A DNA stretch of 64,000 nt from Agarophyton chilense (taxonomy: Eukaryota > Rhodophyta > Florideophyceae > Gracilariales > Gracilariaceae), in the NCBI GenBank assembly GCA_030374765.1, contig JARGXX010000075.1, forward strand, positions 992,001 to 1,056,000. The letters run 5' to 3'. Of the stretch, positions 42,101 through 50,944 are shown piece by piece. Each line of letters starts with the position of its first letter. Positions within the stretch are counted from its first letter, which is position 1. The translations under genes and the position numbers were made by a program. The notes under the pieces were generated by a model, which had not been told where the DNA came from, searched no databases, and saw only the letters and a program-made list of their open reading frames with translations.

Positions 42101-42689
42101 CAACGACTTCAACAGGGCGGGAAATATCATTGTGTCCCTCCACACTTCGAGGGCCTCAAAGAACCTCAACCGTCACCAATTTGCGTCCATCAGTGAGGCG
42201 GCTTTGCATGCGTGTCGGCGGAAAGCAGCTGAATTTATCACTAAGGAAGGCTCAAAAGTTTTACCATCGGGCGTGCTGACCTGGATTTTGGCGGCGCATG
42301 GAAGTGAGACGCAAAGTGGAGAAAAGGAATCACTGAGCTCCCGAGACCGAAGAATGAGAGAGATGCGTGCCCTTTTGTTAAACGCACATACCTATATTGC
42401 GGATTCTTCAGTTGATGCTGTGCGATGTCTCCAACTTGCTGAAGCGTTGTCGGCCCTACTAGAGCTGGAATCACAAGCTCAGAAAGTAAAATTGGCAGCA
42501 CCAAGTGCATCACAAGATCTGGAAGACATGAAGGTTGATACAGTTGACCTGAAAGATATTCAAGAATCTCGTGAAGCAATGGTTGCTCCGGACACGAAAA
42601 GGGGGGTAGATGTGGAAGAAGACGGTGTAAGTAACGAAGTATTCTTCGACGCTTCATCGGAAAGTATTCCGCGGGACCAAGGGAGTTGA
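39135..42689 (+). CDS. RAB3GAP2: RAB3GAP2-like (Rab3 GTPase-activating protein non-catalytic subunit), 1184 aa
   Basis: Single-exon gene starting at ATG 39135 (gcggccATGa context); an in-frame ATG at 38970 would add a low-complexity leader. The N-terminal half matches the family's beta-propeller-like region. The strongest signature is near residues 470-540: CDTLGRIFVQDPRDLCVLRV, then LKGYRDAQIAWL, LVLYAPRLNVLEL and a segment ending FRLQPGS. The C-terminal half is mostly helical. The known family member partners RAB3GAP1 to regulate Rab3 and to exchange nucleotide on Rab18 at the ER; the partner is not in this window. Residues about 45-62 are encoded by a 6-bp microsatellite (Ser-Ala repeats, 39270-39322). 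Length is somewhat under that of animal proteins. Stop TGA. Confidence 0.85.
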   Translation: MTAFRLRHRARFEPLPLTRSLHLRAPRLHTPRQWHWAWPLQLRDTPSASASASASAAAVAAVVASPLRAAWASAIRTAAVSDDASALAFVSQDGRVALLLRGTNACSLAVPPTAPPLCSNATALAFFHISASAADAPRHLLAVGYHSGAVAFFDVASLTLLAISRPQYQPVRRLRYYPSFHLIPNAPLYPIATNNSGLVALYSWTAAVARISATDILTLLASDPPVYDMHATHWLLWNLGAQHAVLDVAACATDPSSICDPDPVPPQAPLLLLAAGLNPPLVAYSVSTDAAFSARAAAKRAATTMLSAARGFLLSRIGSSSTPQEAAPSPNLSPVVGVARHSASWADDFSALHTSISIGDMRDTARKSVNAVLQRGRRVADDVEFSSDAGMYAASAIYKALQFRKAAYDPSAHLALVADTAEEEPADPTLASFIRKRSMDTEVAARIARLPQNTRIVERIMAAPLPCSLLASCDTLGRIFVQDPRDLCVLRVLKGYRDAQIAWLAHGGPLLVLYAPRLNVLELHQPLATRRTDAFRLQPGSMLVQSTSHHVFVILPDGNLYELMKSRKGHALANHPASEPESQVKTVIEDCESTSQMSKPPDMERELMPSSSEKAPDVELVDTFMEAVRRGRVSLAYECLQRVERDSYKLAYLMASLVTCTSYLRTEIHVAVSSKAAEIASNLKNTDLVSRFEAHRKLAEAFGLLAADQIPFELSAQQARLSKYGPRLLEDELGANLAEFAVDELTGGSGSSRSFRKRRAEVNPETELINCERFILSHTITPSLDLRAENDYRLQPRPDLQHAERVWLSKAYFLKLLELDSVSEPTPGREHPATSDIFAALSEFIGLSESEITCQFVTFFLSVPILSLLNTHVSVYASPLRCAVIRLCSQFPSDVVDPIISDACETTSAIPNAVLLVRLCSEHATGLSASEERRTFLESLFRLDEVLMYRKLVRGSSVSPEVYEKFVARRCTGVPGDAERHAITCLIDANDFNRAGNIIVSLHTSRASKNLNRHQFASISEAALHACRRKAAEFITKEGSKVLPSGVLTWILAAHGSETQSGEKESLSSRDRRMREMRALLLNAHTYIADSSVDAVRCLQLAEALSALLELESQAQKVKLAAPSASQDLEDMKVDTVDLKDIQESREAMVAPDTKRGVDVEEDGVSNEVFFDASSESIPRDQGS

Positions 42690-42859
42690 ACCCGCCATTC
42701 ATAGTGTAAACTACCGGTCACTTTCTATGACAGGTTCGATATCTACACCGCGGTAACTAAGCATCAAAACTCAACGACATGCTTGAACTAACTGGGAGTC
42801 GAAGTTCTCATAACTGCAACAATAATAAAAAGGAAAAACGTGCTCGGCTTACTTCATGC

Positions 42860-43756
42860 TTAAGAACGCACCCTATCTCTTAGAATTGCCTCAGCTATAT
42901 CCATGTCTTCTGGGGTTGTTAATTTGATATTTGAGTACTCTCCTAGAGTAATTTTGACTGGTTCTCCTAGTTGCTCTACGATAGAAGCATCATCTGTGAC
43001 TTCTAGGTTATCCTCTCGAACTTTTTCAAATCCTTTTTTTAACAGACTTGGCCTAACAACTTGTGGTGTCTGAATTTCCCAGAGCCGCTTCCGAGGAATG
43101 GTACGAAGTACAAACTCTCCGTCTGCACTTTCCTTGATTGTGGCTTTTGACGGCACTCCCAGCACGGCTGCTCCATGGGTTGCTCCATCACGAAGAACTT
43201 CTCGAACATTCTCCACAGTGACCAGTGGCCTAGCAGAATCATGAACGCAAACGAGACTAGCAGACTTCAAGACTTTACGTAGTCCGTTGTAAACAGAGTC
43301 TTGACGCTCATTCCCAGGTTCTGCGAAATGAATCTCACAGTTCACTTGGTTTTCAAAGCGTTTGAAAGCATTCTGATATGACTTGTCTACTACCAGTATG
43401 AGCTGTTGCACTTCTGGCATTTGTCCAAACATAAGTAGTGAATGCTCTACGACGGGCTTCCCAGCCAGCTCCAAGAATTGCTTTGGACGATCTGCTTTCA
43501 TTCTACTTCCAGTGCCTCCCGCCAAGAGTATTACGGATACATGTCGAACTTCCGAGACAGAAGCAACCATAGTCACATTTTCTTTCTTGCTCAAATGTGC
43601 ATTGAGAACTGGGCACTTTCTTTGAGCCGCGCTAAAACTCAGTCCTTTTCGTCGCACGAAACCATCATTGGTTTTCCTTAGCTTGGGCATGAACTGCACA
43701 TGCGATATGAACGCCCCGCGAGCCATCTCTGAAGATGTGTCACACGAATGTCTCAC
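42860..43756 (-). CDS. ispD: 2-C-methyl-D-erythritol 4-phosphate cytidylyltransferase (IspD), plastid-targeted
   Basis: 298 aa. Makes CDP-methylerythritol from MEP and CTP, the third step of the plastid MEP isoprenoid pathway. The nucleotide-binding motif LLAGGTGSRMKADRPKQF spans residues 77-94, with R85 and K92 in the places of the catalytic Arg/Lys. HDSARPL (172-178), VPSKATIKE (201-209), the TPQ segment (230-232), EVTDDAS (252-258) and NIKLTTPEDM (276-285) are all family motifs. About 70 residues precede the catalytic domain. They are basic and Ser/Ala-containing with few acids, as expected for a plastid transit peptide; MARGAF at 11-16 is an alternative start. No introns. Convergent with the RAB3GAP2-like gene (170 bp between stops) and divergent from the WDR55-like gene. 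Confidence 0.95.
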   Translation of the reverse strand: MRHSCDTSSEMARGAFISHVQFMPKLRKTNDGFVRRKGLSFSAAQRKCPVLNAHLSKKENVTMVASVSEVRHVSVILLAGGTGSRMKADRPKQFLELAGKPVVEHSLLMFGQMPEVQQLILVVDKSYQNAFKRFENQVNCEIHFAEPGNERQDSVYNGLRKVLKSASLVCVHDSARPLVTVENVREVLRDGATHGAAVLGVPSKATIKESADGEFVLRTIPRKRLWEIQTPQVVRPSLLKKGFEKVREDNLEVTDDASIVEQLGEPVKITLGEYSNIKLTTPEDMDIAEAILRDRVRS

Positions 43757-44174
43757 GCAAGGAAATATCCAAGCGAAGACGCCGACTGTTCGCGAGGACT
43801 GAGCCGAAGCCCCAGATTCTTTTTAGGCCACCATAAACCGATCCAAAATCGATGTCCTAGTTTTTTTCCGGCAGTGAGAAGTAGATGTTCTTGATGTCGA
43901 CTGGTTTCGTTAAGTCGGCAGTATTATTGGAGCGAACATCACCACGGATTGCTGAAGATATGAGATGTGGACGTGTTTCACCAAAGGTAATTTCGCCACG
44001 TTGCCCTCGAAATGCCAGTGTGCAAAATGCAGCCAGCTATGGACCGTGTGAGCCTGTTTTCACCCATTTTCGAGCTATTTTAACCTCCTCGCCTCGTAGC
44101 AGGTTTTATCGGAAGCTTTGCGCGTTTCAACTTCTTTCCAAAACCGAGATTGATTCAGGGGGCAAGACTGTTTG
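43757..44174. promoter_or_regulatory. Shared upstream region of ispD and the WDR55-like gene
   Basis: 418 bp between two divergent start codons. It contains T-rich runs near 43860 and no ORF of note. A bidirectional promoter is inferred from gene layout alone. Confidence 0.45.
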
Positions 44175-45509
44175 ATGAAAGAAACAAGCTCTCCCGAGCA
44201 ATCTCAGGATGGAGCATCTTCGAAGTTCGACATGAAAAGCGTTGGTGCGGCTTGGTACTTAGGGCTCAACGACACACCGATCTGTGTGGCTGCTCACCCG
44301 AAAAATCCATGTTTGCTCTCTGGATTCTCAGAAGGAGAAGTCGCGTTGAACGTTTTTTCAGGTGAATGTGGAGTTGAGGGTCCCCTCCTTGAACAGAAAA
44401 ACATTTTTAATGTCGGAAGTTCTTGTGTTCAGGCAACTTTTCACGGCTTCGAAAGATTTGTAGTCGCAAACTCTGAGGGAAAGCTCTTGACTTTTGATGT
44501 TTCAAAAATGGCGATTGTAGGAACTAAATGGCTTCCTCATGATGAGGAAGGTAATCATCGCACTGCAACAACGTTTAAGGCTCTGGATGACTCGAATGTC
44601 CTCGTAGGTGATGACTGTGGTGGCCTTCACATCTTCGATGCCCGGATGCCACAAATCAGGGCAGAGAAAGCGGGTACGAGCGTTAGCGGTTCATCGTACT
44701 CATGTCTGGACCAAGGGGACTACATATCTGCCATTGTTCCAGTCAGTGCATTTAACAAGGATGCGTTCTTGGTGGCGTCAGGAGACGGTACTCTTTGTGC
44801 CTATGATCTTCGATTTCAGCCAAAGCCGAAGCTAAAACTACAATATGCTTTTGACTCTTTTCAAGAAGATTTACTTTCACTTGCAGTACTTTCAAAGCAC
44901 TCGTTGGCTATCACAGGAACTCTCACTGGGCCTCTCAACATCTACAACCTGCGCTTTATGGATGATTTATTTGATCCCGATGCGGCGGCTCATGTAGATA
45001 GATTGTACGGACATCCTGAAGCCGTAAATGTTGTCATGGAATGGGAAGAAGATGAAGATGTCATAATATCAGCGAGTAGCGATGGGATCATTCGAATCAT
45101 TGATGTGCCCAGTCGAAAGCTTGTTGGAGTGCTTGACTACCCTATACACCCGCAAGAGTCAAAGCCTGACTCCCTTAGCTCTTTGAGAAGAAAGAAGACA
45201 CAGAGAGAACAGAGATGGCCCATAGAAGATATGGTTAGGATGAGAGGGTTTTCGCAACCTATTTTTGCACTTCTTGGCCATGGCTCAGGAATACAATTTT
45301 GCGATGGAAGCAGTTTAGTAGAGGGCGAGTCTGCTGAGCACGATGATTCACGAAAAGAAAAAAGAAGGGAAGCTGAAGAAAAGAATGAAGAGAAAAATGA
45401 AGCTGAGATTATAGGATCAAGTTCATCTAAAAAAAAGAAACGAAGGCGAAAGGGGTTTGAAGAGAACAAGAAGAAAACAGACCTGCCAAGCTTCTTTGAA
45501 GGTCTCTAG
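44175..45509 (+). CDS. WDR55: WD-repeat protein, WDR55/Jip5-like (444 aa)
   Basis: Single-exon ORF from ATG 44175. WD-type blades run from about residue 30 to 340. Family-typical segments include CVAAHPKNPCLLSGFSEG near the N terminus, YISAIVPV, EDLLSLAVLSKHSLAITGT, and SASSDGIIRIIDVPSRKLVG. The C terminus is strongly charged, with a Lys/Arg nuclear/nucleolar type signal (KKKKRRRKGF) and ends FFEGL, similar to the Phe-Phe tail of the family. Members act in nucleolar rRNA processing in animals and fungi. That role here is by homology. Other WD proteins are possible but fit the tail less well. Stop TAG. Confidence 0.8.
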   Translation: MKETSSPEQSQDGASSKFDMKSVGAAWYLGLNDTPICVAAHPKNPCLLSGFSEGEVALNVFSGECGVEGPLLEQKNIFNVGSSCVQATFHGFERFVVANSEGKLLTFDVSKMAIVGTKWLPHDEEGNHRTATTFKALDDSNVLVGDDCGGLHIFDARMPQIRAEKAGTSVSGSSYSCLDQGDYISAIVPVSAFNKDAFLVASGDGTLCAYDLRFQPKPKLKLQYAFDSFQEDLLSLAVLSKHSLAITGTLTGPLNIYNLRFMDDLFDPDAAAHVDRLYGHPEAVNVVMEWEEDEDVIISASSDGIIRIIDVPSRKLVGVLDYPIHPQESKPDSLSSLRRKKTQREQRWPIEDMVRMRGFSQPIFALLGHGSGIQFCDGSSLVEGESAEHDDSRKEKRREAEEKNEEKNEAEIIGSSSSKKKKRRRKGFEENKKKTDLPSFFEGL

Positions 45510-45791
45510 ATGCAAACTATCGCCATCCATGTGTTCGTTCATCTTCCAAAGGCGCTTTGTGGGCACTGGTTTTGCGTCAGTGTGGTGAGCTCTTGCAACG
45601 TTTAGACTCCAAATCATGCACATCTGACGTACTCCAGAGTTCGGAGATTTGGAGTGCAATAGTTGTGCTTCTGTGCATGGCAGGTGTGTTTAAAAAAGTG
45701 CCTTGATCGCTTTGGCTTCTGTGCTATATATGGTTCACATGAAACCCTGTCAAGGTGATCAACTCACTCAGGGCCATTCTATACAGGCGTA

Positions 45792-46439
45792 CAGTCCCCG
45801 AAATTTGATACGCAACACGCAATGTGTATACGTCGAAGCTGCAACGCTTCCTCAAATCCCAGAATAAAGCGGATGACGTCATAGCATGTCATTCACTTGC
45901 AACATAGATGCATTCCTACCCTGCGTGCTCTGGATTCCCCTTGTCCACCTGCGCTTTATCGAATATAGCGCGAACAGGACCGCGAAAATACAACGCGCAC
46001 AAACACTTCCTTTAATCATTCCCGCCAAACCAAATGGCCCATTACCATCATATCTTGCAACAGTACTCTACAAACGTGATTCTATCACGTGCGCAAATCC
46101 ATCCCTCCCGGAAAGTGCAATCATGACACCCACTGGCGACCTTTCAAACTACGAAAATGGACACATTGTAGCACTGCGCAGCGAACAAATATCGATTCGT
46201 CACATAACGGATCAACTTCGCAGGTCCCATTCGACTATGTCTTGCTTTTTAAAGCGCAACACCGAAACCAATCCCGTGTTGTCATCTAGGAAAAATGGCC
46301 AGCCCTCTGGAGGACTTCATGGCTATTTTGTAGAACGACGTTCGAAAAGGTGAAGCAAGCTGGGTTATGCTTTACCGTATGACCATGCGGAATGCGGATT
46401 ATGGGAAAGGGAAGCAAACTAGAAACAAACGTACTTGGC
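45792..46439 (+). mobile_element. Fragment of a Tc1/mariner-like element (5' part)
   Basis: Begins TA|CAGTCCCCGAAATTTG at 45790, a Tc1-type end, and contains a transposase N-terminal helix-turn-helix. It is cut at 46440 by the second Tc1-like element. No matching right end is found in the window; sequence after 47973 soon gives way to Gypsy-C. The 282 bp between WDR55 and this fragment (45510-45791) show nothing recognisable. Confidence 0.6.
46123..46353 (+). pseudogene. Tc1-like transposase N-terminal fragment
   Basis: From ATG 46123 the frame reads a transposase-type DNA-binding helix-turn-helix (YENGHIVALRSEQISI, then ITDQLRRSHSTMSCFL). The frame also runs open upstream to 45886. It stops at 46353 well before any catalytic domain, so only the DNA-binding part remains. 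Confidence 0.65.
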
Positions 46440-46441
46440 TA

Positions 46442-46455
46442 CAGTGCGCGAAATC
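46442..46455 (+). repeat. Left terminal inverted repeat of the Tc1-like element
   Basis: CAGTGCGCGAAATC directly after TA. Similarity to the right end continues for another 18 bp with changes (both reach an ACC-rich stretch). Confidence 0.88.
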
Positions 46456-46826
46456 GGGATAAAACCACCACCCTATTCCTCCTTACTGCCATCCACAGTC
46501 GGAAACTGGGACTCTTACCGTAGTCAGTACTTAGAAAACCATTAAAAAACTAGTTTCAGAGCTTTGCAGAACCAGACCTAGCCCATAGTATTCTGAACTT
46601 TACAAAATCCTGAACAAGATGGCGAAATCTAAATAAAGGCCAAAACAAAGAAACACATTTTTTTCATTCAATACTTAGTCATTTCACCCTTTTTCTCTAC
46701 CACTTGAATACAGCGCTCCTGTATAGAGCTGTAAAGTGATTTAATAAACTCTTCGCTCAAATTATTCCAACATTCAGTCACACATTCCAAAAGCGTTCCA
46801 ACATCTTGGAATTGGCGCTGATTGGC

Positions 46827-47754
46827 CTAAACGCGGCGTGCTAAAACCCCCCAAATGTTTTCCATTATCTTAAAGTCAAGTGACTTGGCTGGCCACTGTA
46901 AAACATTATCATTATGATCAGCCAACCACTTTGTAGTATACACTGAACGGTGTATAGAAACGCCGTGTTGCTGAAAATTAAAACTTTCTCCGATTGTTTC
47001 GGCCGCAAACGGAAGCAATTCTTTCTGCAACACCTTGCAGTACTTCATAGAATCCATTTTACCGACGCAAACAACCAGATTACTTAAACCATAGTAGTAA
47101 CAAGCACCCCAAAGCATCACAGAATCCGCTCCATTTTGTTGCTTAGAAACATTAATTTCTTTCTTCGTTTTATCATGCAAATAATGAAAAAATTCATCTG
47201 GTCCATCTACGTTTTTCGTCTCATCGAAAAAAGATTTTCTTTCTTTTCGTAATTGAAAAAGTCATCTTCTCTCGAGCCCAAATAAACCTTTTCTTTTTAT
47301 GTATTTTCGTCATCATTGGTACTTTTTTCATCTTTTTATAGATTAACTTTGGATCATTATGTAACATCTGTTGTATGAGCCTTACAGAAACCGAGAGAAA
47401 AAGGTCTTTACGGAGTTCTCTCGCGGAGATAGATGAGTTTGATGCCAAGCGATGAAGAGATCTTTTAGCCGTCAAACTCATTTTGTCGTTTTTAGAGCCT
47501 TTTTAGTGTTTGTTGTAGTTTTCGGAATATTTGAGGTAGTTTTGGACCACAGTGAGAGAGTTTCCAATTGTTAAAGCAATCTCTCTTTGAAAACAGCAAT
47601 TAAATGAAGCTTCAAGTATCATACCTTTTTTTTTATCCGTTAAAGGTTTTCCACGGCCCATTTTTATGTTCTTGGACATTGAAGTTGTAGGAAGTGTTGA
47701 GGAAAATTTTGTTACAGCTATTGTTTTATTCAAAATGCGCGGGCGTTTGTTCAA
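46827..47754 (-). pseudogene. Tc1-like transposase, inactivated
   Basis: Reads an N-terminal helix-turn-helix (LTDKKKGMILEASF), a second helix-turn-helix of the Tc3 type (RSLHRLASNSSISARELRKD, then LIQQMLHNDPKLIYKK) and a DDE_3-type catalytic domain (FFDETKNVDGPDEF; VMLWGACYYYGL; IMENIWG). TAA near 47503 and a frameshift near 47225, in an A/T run, break the frame. The second catalytic Asp is lost: the usual QQDN..IHRS reads QQHGVSIHRS. The C terminus is short. Confidence 0.85.
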
Positions 47755-47959
47755 AGGAAAAAATACTGTAGTGGAGTTTAATTAGATTTCGGGGTGTTTC
47801 TTGTACATGGTGTTTCTGACAGTGTAGATAAGTAGAAAAGTTTTATTAATGGCGTCTAAAGGGTTTCCTTTGTTCTTTTTAAGCGTTACTAGAGAGAAGG
47901 TTGAGAGAAAAATGAGAGAAATGGAGTGCATCAACAAAAAAGGGGGTTGGCTTTAATTG

Positions 47960-47973
47960 GATTTCGCGCACTG
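47960..47973 (-). repeat. Right terminal inverted repeat of the Tc1-like element
   Basis: gatttcgcgcactg, the reverse complement of the left end, followed by TA. Confidence 0.88.
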
Positions 47974-48032
47974 TAAATAAAGTCTGTTTCAAAAACTTAT
48001 CCCTAGCACAAAATTTTCGTAAATTGCCTTTT

Positions 48033-48666
48033 TGTCGTATAGTGGCAGAAGGTCTGACCTTTGAGGTTGACAATATACTACACTGACCCTGTTGGTGATG
48101 GATGCGAGGGATCATCGGCCATGCAGCTCCGGGCGAGCTACCATCTAGGTGTTGTCAGCCACGTGTAGTGTTGACATGTACCTTCTGGTGGAGTAATTGT
48201 TAGTAATAGTAATTGTAATTATATGTATTTTAGTACAGTAGTTGAGTGGCCACCTGGCACTGTAGCCAGTGCTGGCCAGGTCTCTGTCACTATGCCAGAG
48301 ACCGTGCCTTTCTGGCACCTCCCGAGTGATCTGGAGAGTGCAGTCCACTGTATATAGGGAACTGCACGTCCCCCATCCTAATCTGAGAAAGACAGGCATC
48401 ACTTGGGTCACGACTATACCTTTTGGTTCATTGTTTCTCAACTACCACACAGGCTTTCCCGCGCGTCGACGCCTACCATCGTTCACCTACACGGTATAGT
48501 CTAATCGCCCCGCCGTTTGCCCCTGCGGTTTTTCACGGTGCCCTGTTACCATCGAGGTTTACTACGTCTACTTTCTAAGGCTTAGCGTCAACACGCTCCC
48601 TACGGTTTAGCGTCACTAAGCTCCCAAGACAAGGCAGTAGCATACCCCAGAGGTGATTGTACGACA
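48033..48666 (+). repeat. Gypsy-C 5' LTR (634 bp)
   Basis: TGTCGTATAG..TTGTACGACA, with imperfect inverted ends. Same family and exact length as the Gypsy-A LTR. Confidence 0.93.
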
Positions 48667-48669
48667 TTT

Positions 48670-48685
48670 TGGTCTCCCGACTTAG
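48670..48685 (+). other. Gypsy-C primer binding site
   Basis: TGGTCTCCCGACTTAG, three bases after the LTR; same spacing as in Gypsy-A. Confidence 0.82.
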
Positions 48686-48813
48686 AAAGTATTTTTAGGT
48701 TTCGTCGTACCTTCACGGTCCACACGAGATTCCGAGAAGGATTGGACGCTCGTACACCTATTTGCTTTCAGGAAATCCTTCAAAGCAATACAGGATACCA
48801 CTATTGGTCACAA

Positions 48814-50944
48814 ATGGAACGACCTAAAAGGAATACGCGTGGTGCGAGCGCCCCGCCAAACCGTAAAGGTTCTAAAGGAGCCCCGTCGGCTCAACCAATC
48901 CTGGAAACCCCCGAGGGGCTGCTCCGGCACCCTCGGGACAAAACCGTAAAGGTACATGGTCCGCCGCCAATGGCAATGGAACCTCAAAGTGGAACCTCAA
49001 AGGGAGTTACCAATTGAGGTTGCAGCGGAGGAGCTATGGCCTCAGCTCGAAGAGCGAGCGAAAGCGCTCGTCACCCTCGCAGTCGGGGATGCATTTACCG
49101 TAAAGGAGAAGTCGGATACCCAGTTGATTCCGCCCTCAATGGACGTCGATGCATTTACCCGTATTGTGGTTGACCGAGCAGCTCAAGAGCTATCAGACAG
49201 GATACCTGAATCGGTGAAACAGTATCTCTTCACAGATGCTAGGGAGCATGTTTACCGCGCTGTGGAGGACCTTTGGGTCTCCGAGGGATACGCAGAATCC
49301 CGACCTACACAGGTGAACATCGCAAAGCGCATACAGTCAAGAGGTCCCGGGGAAGATAGATCTTCGAGACATTCATCTGCCACCAATTACTGGTTTCGTT
49401 CAGAAGGATACCCATGGAGGTGGTCCCAAGGACGATTCGTCTGACTCGTTGGATGAGCGACGAAGAAACCGAAAAGGGAAGAAGCGGAGGACGAAGAGGG
49501 GAAAGAATCGCGAGGATGATTCAGACCCCGACTCGTCAGACTCCAGTTCCGATACGAGTTCATCGTCGGATGATGACCGTAAAGGTAAAAAGAAGAAGAA
49601 ACCGAACAGGTCGACGTAGAAGTCGTCGAAAAACACCCGAAAGGGTGAAAAGCGATACAATAAGTCGCCCGACTCTGAGTCGGACACCAAAATGGACCTG
49701 GAGATGCACCAACCGTTGAACGATATGTTCACCAATGCGTTTGATTAACGGACTTATCGGTTGATCAACAAGTCTTCTGAGTACACCCAAGAGGTTGTTA
49801 AGAAGATTACGAAGCACCACAAGAATCTCAGCTTCCAAATAGGTGACACAACCTTCACAGGTACGGATCCTATTGCGGTGATTGAGTTTCTACAGAAGTT
49901 CAAGCTTGCATGTGACCAAAATGGTCTTTCCGAAGGCGCTGCTATGTGGCTATTTCAGTTTTACCTTTAAGGACAATCATACTACTTGCTGCAGGGTAGG
50001 CTCTACGGCAATACCTTAGCGATGGATGAGGATGGCACAGAGATGTTGGAGTCATACCCAGAGGTGGTCAATTTCTTTTTGGAAACAAACGCCACCGATG
50101 AGGTTATCCAAGAGGCTTACTCGGAAGTCCTCGCTTACCATCAAAGATCTGGGCAAAACGAATAGGAGTTTTCGCTCGCGCTTTGGAATCTGGCAACCCG
50201 TTGTGATAATGTGTTCACTACATCTAGGTTAGAGTCGCTATTTGCCGACAATGTCGACAAAGCGATCCGTTCCCAGGTACGCAATTACCTGGCCACTAAC
50301 TGCAAGGTAGACTACAATGGGCTGGCTCGATTCTCCCAGGGCCTTGGAGATATCCTTCGGCTGGGAAAGAGACCAGCCGTGCCTCCAACCTCGAAGGATA
50401 AACCGAAAAGGTCGGTCTTGGAAATTGAAGATACCACAACCTCAGAGGGTATCTCGCACCTCAAAGTACCTACAGGGACCGCTATCCACTTGGTAGCGAC
50501 CCAGGGGCGGTTCTCGAAACCTTCGACGGTAGGAAATTGGTCGTCAACGCGTACACCACACTCGGTACAATCGCCGCCGAGTGCGGTGAGCTCGCATAGG
50601 ATGCAGAGAGCGAGCTTCCATAACTCGCCACCCACATCCTACGCCACTGCCCCTACAAAACAGGTTTCGAGGCCCCCCTCAATGGTAACGCGAGACCCCC
50701 AAACTGGAGGCCTCGTTTGCTGGTTTTGTCTCGCGACAGACCATTTGGCAAACAATTGCAATATCTTACCTCCAGGGATGAGAGAGCAGTTGATTCAGGC
50801 TCGCATGCAGAATCACCAACGCCTCTATGGGTCTTCAACGCAAGCACCAAATAGGTTCCAACCCCGTACACCGGTACAGGTCAATACCATCAAGGAAACA
50901 CCAAACTTGGACTAAACCCCTCCCGTACAGGAAGAAAACACCGA
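48814..50944 (+). pseudogene. Gypsy-C Gag
   Basis: Start at ATG 48814 (MERPKRNTRGAS); an upstream in-frame ATG lies at 48742. A short 13-bp duplication near 48985 shifts the frame where Gypsy-A stays open. The helical segment (MDVDAFTRIVVDRAAQEL), the acidic/Lys-rich linker, capsid-like region and zinc knuckle CWFCLATDHLANNC (near 50725) follow in several frames. Stops at 49617-49619 (TAG) and 49968-49970 (TAA) are shared with Gypsy-A; TAA at 49746-49748 is private. Gag ends near 50915 and the protease begins in a different frame near 50945. Confidence 0.88.

Larger units (their letters stand above)
46442..47973 (-). mobile_element. Tc1/mariner-like DNA transposon, complete ends, dead transposase
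   Basis: Terminal inverted repeats CAGTGCGCGAAATC are perfect over 14 bp (46442-46455 and 47960-47973) and remain similar over about 32 bp. TA dinucleotides flank both ends (46440-46441, 47974-47975), which is the classic Tc1/mariner target duplication. Length 1532 bp. It encloses a broken transposase on the minus strand. Confidence 0.88.
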
